From contig NZ_LT629758.1 of the NCBI RefSeq assembly GCF_900104725.1, positions 1,116,001 to 1,180,000 on the forward strand: 64,000 nt of DNA, read 5' to 3'. The notes below the pieces were generated by a model that was not told the origin of the DNA, did no database searches, and was given only the letters and a program-made list of their open reading frames with translations. This document shows, piece after piece, positions 1 through 9,278 of the stretch (positions are counted from its first letter, which is position 1; each line of letters starts with the position of its first letter). The stretch comes from Actinoplanes derwentensis (lineage in GTDB: Bacteria; Actinomycetota; Actinomycetes; Mycobacteriales; Micromonosporaceae). A program made the translations under genes and the position numbers.

Positions 1-1818
1 GGTCTCGGTCAGCACGTCGCGCACCGTGTCCAGCAGGTTCGGCTCCTGGAACTGGCGGGCCGACAGGTTGACACTGACCCGCATCGTGTCGGCGCCCGGG
101 ATCTCCCGGTGCCAGCGGGCCATCTCCTGGCAGGCCACCCGCAGCACACCCGCGCCGAGCGGGACGATCAGGCCGGTACGTTCGGCGTGCGCGATGAACT
201 CGTTCGGCCCCAGCAGGCCACGTTCCGGATGCTGCCAGCGGACCAGCGCCTCCACCCCGATCGGCCGGCCCGACGGCAGGTCCACGATCGGCTGGTAGAA
301 CACCACGAACTCGTTGCGGTCCAGAGCCCGCTCCAGCTCGGAGCGGGCCTCGGCCTCGGCGACCGCGGCGGCGAACATCGAGTCCTCGTAGCTGACGGCC
401 CGGTCCCGGCCGGCCTTCTTGGCCGCGTACATGGCCAGGTCGGCGTCCCGGATCAGCTCGTCGGTCAGATCGATGTCGCTGCTCTCGCCGGCTTTCACGG
501 TGGCGATGCCGATGCTGGCGCTGCCGCCCAGGACGTTGCTCCCGATCCGGACCGGCTCGTGCACCGCTGCGAGCAGCCGCTGGGCCAGCGAGTGCAGGCC
601 GATCTCGTCGAGGTCCTCGACCAGTACCGCGAACTCGTCGCCGCCGAGCCGGGCCAGCGTGTCGCCGGGCCGCACGGTGGCCGCCATCCGCCGGGCCTGG
701 GCCAGCAGGAACTCGTCGCCGGTCAGGTGCCCCAAGGTGTCGTTGACCTTCTTGAAGTCGTCCAGGTCGATCAACAACAGCGAGACCCGCCCGGCGGTAC
801 GGGTGTGCCTGCGCACCGCCGTACCGATCCGGTCGCGCAGCAGGGCCCGGTTCGGCAGCCCGGTGAGTGGGTCGGAGATCGCCTGCCGGTCCAGTTCGCC
901 GCGCAGCGCCTTCTGCGTGCTGACGTCCCGGATCGTCAGGATGACCGCGCCGATCAGCGGGTCGTGCAGGTGATTGGTGCCGATCACCTCGACGTCGAGG
1001 TAGCCGCCGTCCCGATTGCGGCTGCGCGACTCGATCCGGCCGGTGTGCCGGGGCGGGCCGGCGATCAGCTCGCCGAGGAACCCGGCCACCCGTTCCTTCT
1101 CGTCCGGATGGATCATCGCGGTCAGGGCGTCCATGGTGAGTTCGCCGGATTCGTGGCCCAGCACCCGGCCGGACGACGAACTGACGTAGCCCACCCCGTC
1201 GGAGTTCACCGCCAGGATCGCGTCCGAACCGTTCTCCAGCAGGGCGGCCGTCCGGTACCCGACCTCGTCCCGCTGCTCCTGCTGCAACTGCCGGTTGTGA
1301 GTGGTGATCGCGCACAGCACGGTCACCACCGCCATGATGATCAGCAGCGACAGGTTCAGGTAGTTGTCGTGCGCGCCGTCCAGGGCCAGCACCGTCAGGA
1401 ACCCGGTGACGGCGGTCGCGCCGACCCAGAGACCGTCGCGGACACCGCAGGTGGTCGCCGCGGCCACCATGATGGCGAGCGCGCCGGCCGGGAACATCAC
1501 GGTGCCGTGCGGGTCGGCGACCGAGAACAGGGCGTGCGCGACGAGGGTCGCGATGTAGACGCCCGCCAGCATCGGCCGGATCTGTGGCCGCGCCGCCAGC
1601 TTCTCCAGCGGCAACCGGGTCGCGGCGGCGAGCACCAGCATCGACAGCCCCAGCGGCACCAGCGCCCAGCGCGTCTCGGCCGGCCAGTCGAAAGCGACCC
1701 GCACCAGGCCCATCGCGGTCAGCGCCGTGAAGATCCACAGGTTGTGCCGGATCTGGCGGGCCAGGTGCCCGTGCTCCCGCGACTCGAAGTTCGCCCAGCG
1801 TTTCACGGGGCCTTGCAT
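1..1818 (-). CDS. Membrane PAS-GGDEF-EAL cyclic-di-GMP turnover protein (3' end outside window)
   Basis: Reading leftwards from an ATG at 1818 the frame stays open to the window edge (606 codons visible). The first ~170 residues are hydrophobic with several membrane spans (DNA about 1310-1750). A PAS-like sensor domain follows (about 960-1270), then a GGDEF domain with an intact LGGDEF active-site motif at about 634-651, then an EAL domain with the GVEALVRW signature near 234-270 and VNLSARQF near 45-70. The family makes and/or breaks cyclic-di-GMP; an intact GGDEF loop suggests cyclase activity, but the EAL end is missing so phosphodiesterase competence cannot be judged. It is divergent from the histidine kinase at 1901, with an 82-bp gap for both promoters. 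Confidence 0.9.
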   Translation of the reverse strand, partial: MQGPVKRWANFESREHGHLARQIRHNLWIFTALTAMGLVRVAFDWPAETRWALVPLGLSMLVLAAATRLPLEKLAARPQIRPMLAGVYIATLVAHALFSVADPHGTVMFPAGALAIMVAAATTCGVRDGLWVGATAVTGFLTVLALDGAHDNYLNLSLLIIMAVVTVLCAITTHNRQLQQEQRDEVGYRTAALLENGSDAILAVNSDGVGYVSSSSGRVLGHESGELTMDALTAMIHPDEKERVAGFLGELIAGPPRHTGRIESRSRNRDGGYLDVEVIGTNHLHDPLIGAVILTIRDVSTQKALRGELDRQAISDPLTGLPNRALLRDRIGTAVRRHTRTAGRVSLLLIDLDDFKKVNDTLGHLTGDEFLLAQARRMAATVRPGDTLARLGGDEFAVLVEDLDEIGLHSLAQRLLAAVHEPVRIGSNVLGGSASIGIATVKAGESSDIDLTDELIRDADLAMYAAKKAGRDRAVSYEDSMFAAAVAEAEARSELERALDRNEFVVFYQPIVDLPSGRPIGVEALVRWQHPERGLLGPNEFIAHAERTGLIVPLGAGVLRVACQEMARWHREIPGADTMRVSVNLSARQFQEPNLLDTVRDVLTET

Positions 1819-1900
1819 CGGCGCGGACGCCACCGATCTGAGCCCCCGCCGGGGTCCGAAACGCCTGATCATTCGCGGTCTGCAGGCGTAAAGTCAGTCC

Positions 1901-3688
1901 GTGGGTCGTCGCCCGGGTCGCTCATCGGTGGCGTTGCTGGCGGTGTTCCTCATCAGTCTGACCAGCACCGTCTCGGTGGTTGCCGCCCTGCGGCGCGGGG
2001 ACGACCGGCTCGTCGAACAGAAAGCCGACCAGCAGGCCCAGGCGGTGGTGCGGGCCATCGCCACCCAGGCCCGGCGCTACAACGAGCACCTGGCCCAGCT
2101 GGCCGCCTCGCTCGGGGCGCAGTCGCAGCTCGAGTCGTCGGAGTTCGCCGCGACGACGGCGCCGCTGCGGGGCGCGGTGCTGCCCGGAGTCACCGGCGTG
2201 GCATACGTCGTACCCGCCGAGACGTCGCAGGTGAGCGTGGTCCAGGCGTACTGGCGGGCCCGCGGTGTCACCGACCTCCGGCTGGTACCCGCCGGATCGG
2301 GCACCTCCCCGCACCTGTTCCTGGTGATCAGGCAGTCGTTCGACGACGACCCGGCACTGCCCGGCGCCGATCTGTCGGTCGTACCGGAGGCGGTCGAGGC
2401 CCTGCGCGCCGCCCGTGAGTTACGGCAGGTGATCACCAGCCGGCCGTACCTGCTGCTGAAGGACGCCGACCGGGCCGAAGAGGGAATGGAACCCGGATTC
2501 GTGCTGGCCGCTCCGGTGTTCGCCACCTCCCCGGCGGCCGAGAACGGCCGGTTCCGGGGCTGGGTGCTGCTCGGGGTCCGCGGCGGCGAGTTCCTCGAAC
2601 AGGCCGTCGCCGCCGACGCCGGCCAGTCCGCGGCCGTCGAACTGGCCTCGGTGACCGTCGGCGACCGCAAGATCATGGCCCGGTGGCAGCCGGCCAGCCG
2701 GATCGATGCGCGGGTCGCGACGCGGCGGCCCACCATCGACGTCCCGTTGAGCACCTGGCAGATCACCGTGGCCCCCACGGTCGCCCTGCTGGCACACCGG
2801 AACCCGTCGGCCGACGTCGTCGCGATGCTGATCGGCACCTTCATCACGCTGCTGCTGATGGCCCTGACCGCAGCGCTGGTCACCTCCCGGGAACGGGCGT
2901 TGCGCCAGGTCGCGGCGGCCACCGCGGTGCTGCATGCGGACATCCGCCGCCGCGAGGAGGTCGAGGCTCAGTTACGGCGCCGCAAGGCTGAACTCAAGGG
3001 CTTCGCCGGGATCGTGGCGCACGACCTGCGCGGCCCGCTGGCCCGGATCAGCGGCTACATCGACTTCCTCAGCGACGACCTGGGCTCCGGGCTCGACGAC
3101 CAGAACCGGGACTTCCTGGACCGCGCCGGTAAAGCCGCCCGGCAGATGTCCACCCTGGTCGACGACCTGCTCGGCTTCTCGATCGCCGACAACCAGCGGA
3201 TCACCGAACGCCAGGTGGACCTGAAACGGCTCGTCGACGACCTGGTGAGCGAGGGCTTCAGCCGCCCGGCCAGCATCGAGGTGGGATCACTTCCGGTCAT
3301 CGGCGGCGACGAGACCCTGCTGCGGCAGGTCTTCGCCAACCTGATCGGCAACGCCGTCAAATACACCGATCCCGACGACGAGCCGTGGGTACGTGTCAGC
3401 GGCCGCCAAGACGGCGACCAGTGGCGGATCGACATCGAGGATCACGGCATCGGCATCCCGGACCGCGAGAAGGAGACCGTCTTCACCGCCTTCACCCGGG
3501 CCGACGGCAGCGAGGGCTATCCGGGAACCGGCCTCGGCCTGGCCATCGTGCACCGCATCGTCGAACGGCACGGCGGCGACGTGCGAATCTCCGACAACCC
3601 CGGCGGCGGCAGCCGCTTCCACCTGACCTTTCCGCTCCGTATCCCGGCAGGGCTCTCTCAACTCGACGCGGATCCTGCCGAACGGTAG
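1901..3688 (+). CDS. CHASE-domain sensor histidine kinase
   Basis: 595 residues from a GTG start. An N-terminal membrane helix (about 10-30) and a second (about 306-328) bracket an extracytoplasmic CHASE-like sensor region. A HisKA dimerisation domain carries the phosphorylatable histidine in IVAHDLRGP (His374), and a HATPase_c domain shows the N box (GNAVKY), G1 (EDHGIGIP) and G2 (GTGLGLAIV). It should autophosphorylate and pass phosphate to a response regulator, which is not encoded next to it, so it is an orphan kinase here. A GGDEF-EAL gene follows 41 bp downstream in the same direction, suggesting co-transcription and a link between sensing and cyclic-di-GMP. Confidence 0.9.
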   Translation: MGRRPGRSSVALLAVFLISLTSTVSVVAALRRGDDRLVEQKADQQAQAVVRAIATQARRYNEHLAQLAASLGAQSQLESSEFAATTAPLRGAVLPGVTGVAYVVPAETSQVSVVQAYWRARGVTDLRLVPAGSGTSPHLFLVIRQSFDDDPALPGADLSVVPEAVEALRAARELRQVITSRPYLLLKDADRAEEGMEPGFVLAAPVFATSPAAENGRFRGWVLLGVRGGEFLEQAVAADAGQSAAVELASVTVGDRKIMARWQPASRIDARVATRRPTIDVPLSTWQITVAPTVALLAHRNPSADVVAMLIGTFITLLLMALTAALVTSRERALRQVAAATAVLHADIRRREEVEAQLRRRKAELKGFAGIVAHDLRGPLARISGYIDFLSDDLGSGLDDQNRDFLDRAGKAARQMSTLVDDLLGFSIADNQRITERQVDLKRLVDDLVSEGFSRPASIEVGSLPVIGGDETLLRQVFANLIGNAVKYTDPDDEPWVRVSGRQDGDQWRIDIEDHGIGIPDREKETVFTAFTRADGSEGYPGTGLGLAIVHRIVERHGGDVRISDNPGGGSRFHLTFPLRIPAGLSQLDADPAER

Positions 3689-3729
3689 GTACCCGAACCA
3701 CGCGACGCCCCGAGGGAGAGACCGGCCCC

Positions 3730-5436
3730 ATGCCGATACTGGCGGAACTCGCCGTACCCGCGGCGGTCTGGGACGCGGACACCGGCATCCCGCAGGTCGA
3801 GGCGGCCATCCATGCCGACCACACCCTGCCCGGCCTGATCACCCGGGTCGACGGTCGGATCCACCTGCTCGACCGGGCCTACCTGCTCAGCGCTCTGACC
3901 GGGCGACTCGGCTACGGCCGCCCCCTGCTGCACCGGCAGGCCCTGCGGGTGCTCTGCCGGGAACGGGAACCCGCCCTGGTCCTACCCGGCGACACGGCCT
4001 GGGACGACGCCGCCCGCGCCGCCCTGGCCCGGCCGACCGGCCGCAAAGCGCTTCCGGTGGTCGTCACCCTCGGCGAGCACACCCTCGGCACCGCGCCGGT
4101 CGGGCCGCTCGTCGACCACCTCAGCCGGCGTTACCGGACGATGGCTCTGGAGGACGACCTGACCGGGCTCGGCAACCGGCGCATGCTCACCGAACGGGTG
4201 ACCACGGCCCTCGCCGGTGGTGCGTCGGCGGCCCTCACGATCATCGGCCTCAACCGGTTCAAGGAGATCAACGACAGTCTGGGCCACACGTCCGGGGACG
4301 AACTGCTCCAGCATGTCAGCGGGGCACTACGCCGGGAATGCTCCGGCGGCACGGCGTTCCGGCTCGGCGGCGACGAGTTCGTGGTCTTCTTCGACACCGC
4401 GACACTGACCGCCGTACACGGCCGGGACGGACTTGCGGAGGCGCTCCGGGACGTGGGTTTCCGGGTGCTGCACGCCATCCAGGGACCGTTCCCGGTCGCC
4501 GGCGTGCCGATCACCGTCGAGGCCTCGCTCGGCATCGCCCACACCGGGCAGGACGGGATGGACAGCGTCGGCAGGCTGCTCGCTGGCGCCGACGCGGCGA
4601 TGAACACCGCCAAACACGACCGCACCCGGATCGAACTGTGGGACCCGGCCCGCCCCTCCCCGCACACCGTCGACCTGGCCATCCAGACGGAACTACGGGA
4701 CGCCGTCCACCAGGGGCACCTGGTCCTGCACTACCAGCCGCTCGTCGACGCGCACACCCGCCAGATCGTCTCCTTCGAAGCCCTGGTCCGCTGGGCCCAC
4801 CCGCAGCGCGGCCTGCTCTACCCGGGCGCCTTCCTGGCCCAGGCCGAACGGTCCGACATCATCCACGCGCTCACCGAACGGGTGCTGGCCGAAGCCACCG
4901 CACAGGCCGCCGCCTGGCACCGGTCCGGGTGGCCGGTGCCGGTCGCCGTCAACCTGGCCGCCCCGGTACTGACCTCGGACCAGTTCGTCGACTCGATCGC
5001 CGGCCACCTGCACCGGACCGGGCTGCCACCCACCGCACTGATCGTGGAGATCACCGAGAGCGCGGTGATGACCCGGCCCGAGGAGAGCGCCCAGCGCCTG
5101 AAATCCCTGCAGGACTCGGGCGTACGGATAGCCATGGACGACTTCGGCACCGGCTACACCTCCCTCGCGCTGCTCACCAAGTTGCCGCTGGACGAGCTGA
5201 AACTCGACCGGACGTTCATCATGCGCGTCCACGACCGGCAGGAGCAGGTGATCGTGGACGCGGTCGCCCGGATGGCCAACGGCCTGGGCCTCACCCTGGT
5301 CGCCGAAGGAGTCGAGGACGAGGCGACCGCCCGTACCCTCGCCGGTTTCGGCATCGACCTGCTCCAGGGCTTCCACTTCAGCCGCCCGCTCCCGGCCGCC
5401 GATTTCACCCCGCTGTCCGGCCTCACCCGCGTCTAG
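3730..5436 (+). CDS. Soluble GGDEF-EAL bifunctional diguanylate cyclase/phosphodiesterase
   Basis: 568 residues from an ATG with a purine-rich GAGGGAGAG site just upstream; longer in-frame starts lie inside the kinase gene and are unlikely. The first ~130 residues have no membrane span and weakly resemble a CBS-like regulatory pair. The GGDEF domain keeps LGGDEF. The EAL domain has the SFEALVRW signature, the VNLA metal-site motif, DDFGTGYTS and the LKLDRTF lysine, so both activities look possible. The product sets local cyclic-di-GMP levels in the cytoplasm. It is probably co-transcribed with the sensor kinase 41 bp upstream. Confidence 0.9.
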   Translation: MPILAELAVPAAVWDADTGIPQVEAAIHADHTLPGLITRVDGRIHLLDRAYLLSALTGRLGYGRPLLHRQALRVLCREREPALVLPGDTAWDDAARAALARPTGRKALPVVVTLGEHTLGTAPVGPLVDHLSRRYRTMALEDDLTGLGNRRMLTERVTTALAGGASAALTIIGLNRFKEINDSLGHTSGDELLQHVSGALRRECSGGTAFRLGGDEFVVFFDTATLTAVHGRDGLAEALRDVGFRVLHAIQGPFPVAGVPITVEASLGIAHTGQDGMDSVGRLLAGADAAMNTAKHDRTRIELWDPARPSPHTVDLAIQTELRDAVHQGHLVLHYQPLVDAHTRQIVSFEALVRWAHPQRGLLYPGAFLAQAERSDIIHALTERVLAEATAQAAAWHRSGWPVPVAVNLAAPVLTSDQFVDSIAGHLHRTGLPPTALIVEITESAVMTRPEESAQRLKSLQDSGVRIAMDDFGTGYTSLALLTKLPLDELKLDRTFIMRVHDRQEQVIVDAVARMANGLGLTLVAEGVEDEATARTLAGFGIDLLQGFHFSRPLPAADFTPLSGLTRV

Positions 5437-5627
5437 GCGACGTCGAGGTCCGTCGTCATCGCGCCCTCTCGCCAGGCCCGCCGCCCCGTCGATCTCCACC
5501 ACCGTCACCCGCGTGAGGTTGCCAGCCGGGACCAAAGGCCCTACCGAGTGTGGACCTTGGGCCTTGGTGTGGCTGACCGTTTTCTTCCAGTCTGGACCGG
5601 ACGGCAGGTGGCGCGGGTGGCTGGAGT

Positions 5628-6392
5628 GTGAGCGCGGTGGGCAGGCAGACACGGGAACGGTCCAAGGATCTGCGCAAGGGGCGGGCGGCGATCGCCGGCC
5701 GGACCGGGGCGCTCAACCCGGTGATGATCGGTGGCCTGGTGGTCATCGTGGCCCTGGTCGCGGCGATCGGGTTCATGGTGGTGCGGGCGGGCGGCGGGTC
5801 CGGGTCCGTGTCGTCCGGTCCGCTGGTCGTGCCGAAAGGTGCCACCGCCGGGGGAGCGCTGGCCGTCGGACGGCCGGAGGCGCCGGTCAAGCTGGAGATC
5901 TACCTGGACTACATGTGCCCGTACTGCGGCAAATTCGAACGGGCCAACACCGCCGAGATCGACGAACTGATCGCGGACGGTACGGCCCGGGTCGAGCTGT
6001 ATCCGCTGAACTTCCTGGACCGGTTCTCGTCGGGCACCCGCTACTCGACCCGGGCGTCGAACGCGGTCGCCACCGTGGCCGACCGGGCGCCGGACAAGGT
6101 GATGGCGCTCAGCAGGGCGCTGTTCGAGAACCAGCCGGCCGAGGGCGGCGCGGGCCTGACCGATGCCCGGATCGCCGAACTGGCCACGGCTGCCGGGGTG
6201 CCGCAGGACGTCGTCGGTGTGCTGGCCGACGGGCTCTTCTCGACGTGGGTGACGCGGTCCAACGACGCCGCGTTCGAGGCGGGCATCACCGGCACCCCCA
6301 CCATCAAGATCAACGGGCAGAAGTACGCGGGTGACCTGTACACCGCCGGCCCGCTCACCCGGGCTGTCACGTCAGCGGCCGGCAACCAGTGA
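5628..6392 (+). CDS. Membrane-anchored DsbA-like thioredoxin-fold oxidoreductase
   Basis: 254 residues from a GTG start. One N-terminal transmembrane helix (about 35-57) is followed by a thioredoxin_4/DsbA fold with CPYC (Cys97 and Cys100) and a cis-proline loop (TGTPT) near the C-terminus. This is the architecture of actinobacterial extracytoplasmic disulfide-forming enzymes, which oxidise cysteine pairs of secreted proteins. Its stop overlaps the GTG of the VKOR gene (GTGA), so the two are translationally coupled. The VKOR partner is known to reoxidise such enzymes. Confidence 0.9.
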   Translation: MSAVGRQTRERSKDLRKGRAAIAGRTGALNPVMIGGLVVIVALVAAIGFMVVRAGGGSGSVSSGPLVVPKGATAGGALAVGRPEAPVKLEIYLDYMCPYCGKFERANTAEIDELIADGTARVELYPLNFLDRFSSGTRYSTRASNAVATVADRAPDKVMALSRALFENQPAEGGAGLTDARIAELATAAGVPQDVVGVLADGLFSTWVTRSNDAAFEAGITGTPTIKINGQKYAGDLYTAGPLTRAVTSAAGNQ

Positions 6393-7006
6393 CCACCCTG
6401 GCGAAGGTTCGCCGGCTGCGCCACTCCGACGCCTGGATCTTCGGCACCATGCTGTTCTCGGCGTGCCTGAGCCTGCTCGCCTCGTTCGTGCTGTCGGTCG
6501 ACGCGGTGCGACTCGCCGCCGACCCCGGCACCGCCCTGTCCTGTGACATCAACGCGGTCATCAGCTGCGGCACGGTCGCCCAGTCCTGGCAGGCCCAGTT
6601 GTTCGGGTTCCCCAACGCGTTCCTGGGCCTGGTCGCCGAGCCGGTGGTCATCACCGTCGCGGTCGCCTGCCTGGGCGGGGTCCGGTTCCCACGCTGGTTC
6701 ATGTGCGCGGCCCAGACCGTCTACACCGTCGGCGTGGTCTTCGCGTACTGGCTGTTCTACGAGGCGATGTTCCACATCGGTGCGCTGTGCCCGTGGTGCC
6801 TGCTGGTGACGGTCTCCACCACGCTGGTCTTCGCCACCCTGACCCACGTCAACCTGCGCGACGGCAACCTGCCGGTCCCGTCCCGCCTGCGGGCCCCGCT
6901 GAAGTCGGCGATCGACGCCGACCTGGACGCGGTGCTGGTGACGATCTGGCTGCTGATTCTGGTCCTGCTGGTGGTGTCCCGGTACGGCGCTCAGCTGTTC
7001 GCGTGA
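6389..7006 (+). CDS. Vitamin K epoxide reductase (VKOR) family membrane protein
   Basis: 205 residues with four to five predicted membrane helices. The redox centre CPWC is at Cys134 and Cys137, and a loop cysteine pair is at Cys52 and Cys60 (SCDI...SCG), as expected for bacterial VKOR. In this family the enzyme passes electrons from a DsbA-like partner to quinone. It starts at a GTG overlapping the stop of the DsbA-like gene, the usual coupled pair in actinobacteria. A fifth helix forms the C-terminus. Confidence 0.92.
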   Translation: MTTLAKVRRLRHSDAWIFGTMLFSACLSLLASFVLSVDAVRLAADPGTALSCDINAVISCGTVAQSWQAQLFGFPNAFLGLVAEPVVITVAVACLGGVRFPRWFMCAAQTVYTVGVVFAYWLFYEAMFHIGALCPWCLLVTVSTTLVFATLTHVNLRDGNLPVPSRLRAPLKSAIDADLDAVLVTIWLLILVLLVVSRYGAQLFA

Positions 7007-7050
7007 CGGCGGCCCGGATGGCTCGATCCGCCGCCGTTAGGATCTCTCGG

Positions 7051-7356
7051 GTGACGAACTCGATCGCGCCGCTGCGCTGGTACGCCGGACTCGCCGTGGT
7101 GTTCTTCGGCATCGTGCCCGCGGTGATGCTGACCCTGCTGGTGACCGGGAGCGACAGCCCGTTCCCGATGGGTTACCTGCTGATCGGTGGCATCCCGCTG
7201 GTCCTGGCCGCGATCGTCCTGGCATTGCGCGGCATGACCGGCGGCGGCGAACCGGAACTGGCCGCGCAGCGGCTCAACCGCAGCATGGCCCTGGTAGCCG
7301 GCGCCGACGTCCTGATGCTCGGCGGCAACTTCCTGATCCGGATGGCCACCACCTGA
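7051..7356 (+). CDS. Small three-helix membrane protein
   Basis: 101 residues from a GTG at 7051 preceded by an AGGATC purine stretch; an ATG at 7018 is in frame but lacks a good ribosome site. About three hydrophobic helices make up nearly the whole chain (around 8-30, 38-58 and 75-95). No catalytic motif is seen and no function is assigned. It follows the VKOR gene by 44 bp and may share its transcript. Confidence 0.7.
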   Translation: MTNSIAPLRWYAGLAVVFFGIVPAVMLTLLVTGSDSPFPMGYLLIGGIPLVLAAIVLALRGMTGGGEPELAAQRLNRSMALVAGADVLMLGGNFLIRMATT

Positions 7357-7371
7357 GGCTATTCTGGCCGC

Positions 7372-7746
7372 GTGTGCGACTCCAAGACGATCTACCGGGT
7401 CCACTACGTCTGTGTCCCGTGCCGGCGCAGCAGCAAGCTACCAGGGGACGGCCTGGACCACCCGTGTCCACAGTGCCGGGTGCCGATGGTGAACGCCGGT
7501 CATGACTTCGCCGCACCCCGCCGCCGGGACCTGTCCGGTTGGCGCGCGGTGGCGGCGGTGGTCGGTGCCGGGCTGCGCTACGAGGGTTTCGAGGCGTGCG
7601 GGTGCGGCCGGGAGCCGCAGTTCCGGCCACGGACCAGTGCGCAGGTCCGCCAGCGCCGCCGCCTTGCCGTCCGCCGCGACGTCCCACTGGTGGAGGCACT
7701 GGCGGCCCGGGACCCTTACGAGACCGGCGGTTCCGGGGTCTCCTGA
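7372..7746 (+). CDS. Small cysteine-rich (zinc-ribbon-like) protein
   Basis: 124 residues from a GTG, 15 bp after the previous gene. The N-terminal half has two CxxC-type pairs (CVPC and CPQC), about 20 residues apart, which look like a zinc ribbon. A third short pair (CGC) and an arginine-rich tail follow. The family is common in actinobacteria as uncharacterised proteins. It is probably soluble and may bind nucleic acid or protein through the ribbon; that is inference only. Confidence 0.65.
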   Translation: MCDSKTIYRVHYVCVPCRRSSKLPGDGLDHPCPQCRVPMVNAGHDFAAPRRRDLSGWRAVAAVVGAGLRYEGFEACGCGREPQFRPRTSAQVRQRRRLAVRRDVPLVEALAARDPYETGGSGVS

Positions 7747-7779
7747 CTGTTCGCGCCCGGGTTCCGGGGCGGTCGAACG

Positions 7780-9186
7780 GGGCTGTGCCAGGGCGGTTGC
7801 GTAGTCGGTGAAGGGGTCTGTGAGCTGGGGTTTTAGGTAGCTCTGCGAGAAGACCGGGTCCATGTAGGACGGGTGCGGCCCGTTCGTGATCATGGTGTTT
7901 GCGAAGACAACCGTGATCGAGAACTGGACGCACCCGCTGATGACATCATCACTGACCGAGATCGTGCTGCCGCAGCGACCCCCGGGTATGCCGTGCCCGG
8001 CGGTGGTCACCGATGGTGATCGCCGGAGCCTGTTCGTCGCGTTGGCGGCGGTGGACGACCCGCGGGATCCGCGGGGCCGCCGGTATCCCCTCGTCGCCAT
8101 CCTGGCGGCAGCGGTGTGCGCGGTGATCGCCGGAGCGTGCACGTTCGCCGCGGTCACGGATTGGGTGCGTTTCCAGGACCGCACGGTCTGGGCACGGCTC
8201 GGATTCGATGACCGGGTACCCGTCGCGACGACGGTGTGGCGGCTGCTGATCCGGATCGACGCCGAAGCGTTGTCGCAGGTCCTGGCCCGCTGGCTGCGCA
8301 GCCGGGTGGCTCCGGTGCCGGCTGCCGGCCACTGGTGGCGCCGGGTCATCGCCGTCGACGGCAAGGTCGCCCGCGGAGCCCGGCTCGCTGACGGCAGGCA
8401 GGTCCACCTGCTCAGCGCGTACGACACCAGTACCGGCATCGTGCTCGCCCAGGTCCAGATCGCGGTGAAGTCGAACGAAATCCCGGCGTTCACCCCCTTG
8501 CTGCGCCAGGTCAAGAACGTGCTGGGCTCGCTGGACGGCGTCCTGATCGTCGCGGACGCACTGCACGCCCAGGTCGGGCACGCCGACCTGCTCGCCGCAG
8601 ACAGCGCGCATCTGATGGTCACGATCAAAGCCAACCAGCCGACGCTTCACGACCAGGTCAAAGGCCTGCCCTGGAGCAAGGTTCCGATCGGAGCGCAGAC
8701 CCGCGACACCGGTCACGGCCGTAAGGAGACCCGTACGGTCAAGGCGCTCACCGTCGCGACCCCGGGCGGGCTGGGCTTCGCCCACGCGCAGCAGGCCGTC
8801 CGGATCACCCGCACCCGCACGGTCAAGGGCAAGACCAGCCGCGAAACGGCGTACCTGACGAGCTCACTGCCCGCCGGCCAGGCCCGGCCCTCCGACCTGG
8901 GCGCATGGGCGCGGGCGGAATGGCAGATCGAGAATCGCCTGCACTATGTACGAGACGTCACGCTTCGTGAAGACGCGCATCAAGCCTGGACCGGCAACGG
9001 CCCAGCCGTGTTCGCCACCCTCCGTAACACCTCAGTCGGGTACCACCGCGTCAACGGCGCCACCAACATCGCCGAAGCCACCCGAGAAGCCAACCACCGC
9101 CCCCACGACCTCATCACCGCCGTGACCACCGGAAAACCGACCGTGAACAGCGAAAAGGCCACTACGCAATAGCCCTGGGGGCTGTG
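7780..9186 (+). mobile_element. Intact ISAs1-family insertion sequence with target duplication
   Basis: The element proper is 7788-9178 (1,391 bp). The left terminal repeat at 7788-7805 and the right one at 9161-9178 match at 16 of 18 positions as inverted repeats (CCAGGGC..TTGCGTAGT). Both ends are flanked by the same 8-bp sequence GGGCTGTG (7780-7787 and 9179-9186), a direct target duplication of a size known for this family. The right repeat overlaps the transposase stop codon. Intact ends, a full-length transposase and a perfect duplication indicate a recent insertion, between the zinc-ribbon gene and the RiPP hydroxylase gene. Confidence 0.92.
7886..9172 (+). CDS. ISAs1-family DDE transposase
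   Basis: 428 residues from GTG 7886, with an in-frame ATG two codons later. The N-terminus matches the DDE_Tnp_1-associated domain (VDDPRDPRGRRYPLVAIL). The catalytic core has the first acid in AVDGKVARGA, the second in IVADALHAQ and the glutamate in WQIENRLHYVRDVT. No internal stop or frameshift is visible, so it is probably active. It cuts and joins at the terminal repeats of the surrounding element. Confidence 0.93.
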   Translation: MIMVFAKTTVIENWTHPLMTSSLTEIVLPQRPPGMPCPAVVTDGDRRSLFVALAAVDDPRDPRGRRYPLVAILAAAVCAVIAGACTFAAVTDWVRFQDRTVWARLGFDDRVPVATTVWRLLIRIDAEALSQVLARWLRSRVAPVPAAGHWWRRVIAVDGKVARGARLADGRQVHLLSAYDTSTGIVLAQVQIAVKSNEIPAFTPLLRQVKNVLGSLDGVLIVADALHAQVGHADLLAADSAHLMVTIKANQPTLHDQVKGLPWSKVPIGAQTRDTGHGRKETRTVKALTVATPGGLGFAHAQQAVRITRTRTVKGKTSRETAYLTSSLPAGQARPSDLGAWARAEWQIENRLHYVRDVTLREDAHQAWTGNGPAVFATLRNTSVGYHRVNGATNIAEATREANHRPHDLITAVTTGKPTVNSEKATTQ

Positions 9187-9278
9187 CCCACCCGTACGAA
9201 AAGAAATGGTGTCGCCTTTCGCTCGGGGGTGAATGAAAGGCGATCGGATCCCTGATTTCTACGGAAAGTCCCGGTCGC

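Noticed and set aside
109..2418. A long open frame on the + strand
   Set aside because: It is antisense to the GGDEF-EAL gene and runs into the kinase gene; composition is Arg/Pro/Gln-rich and shows no domain.
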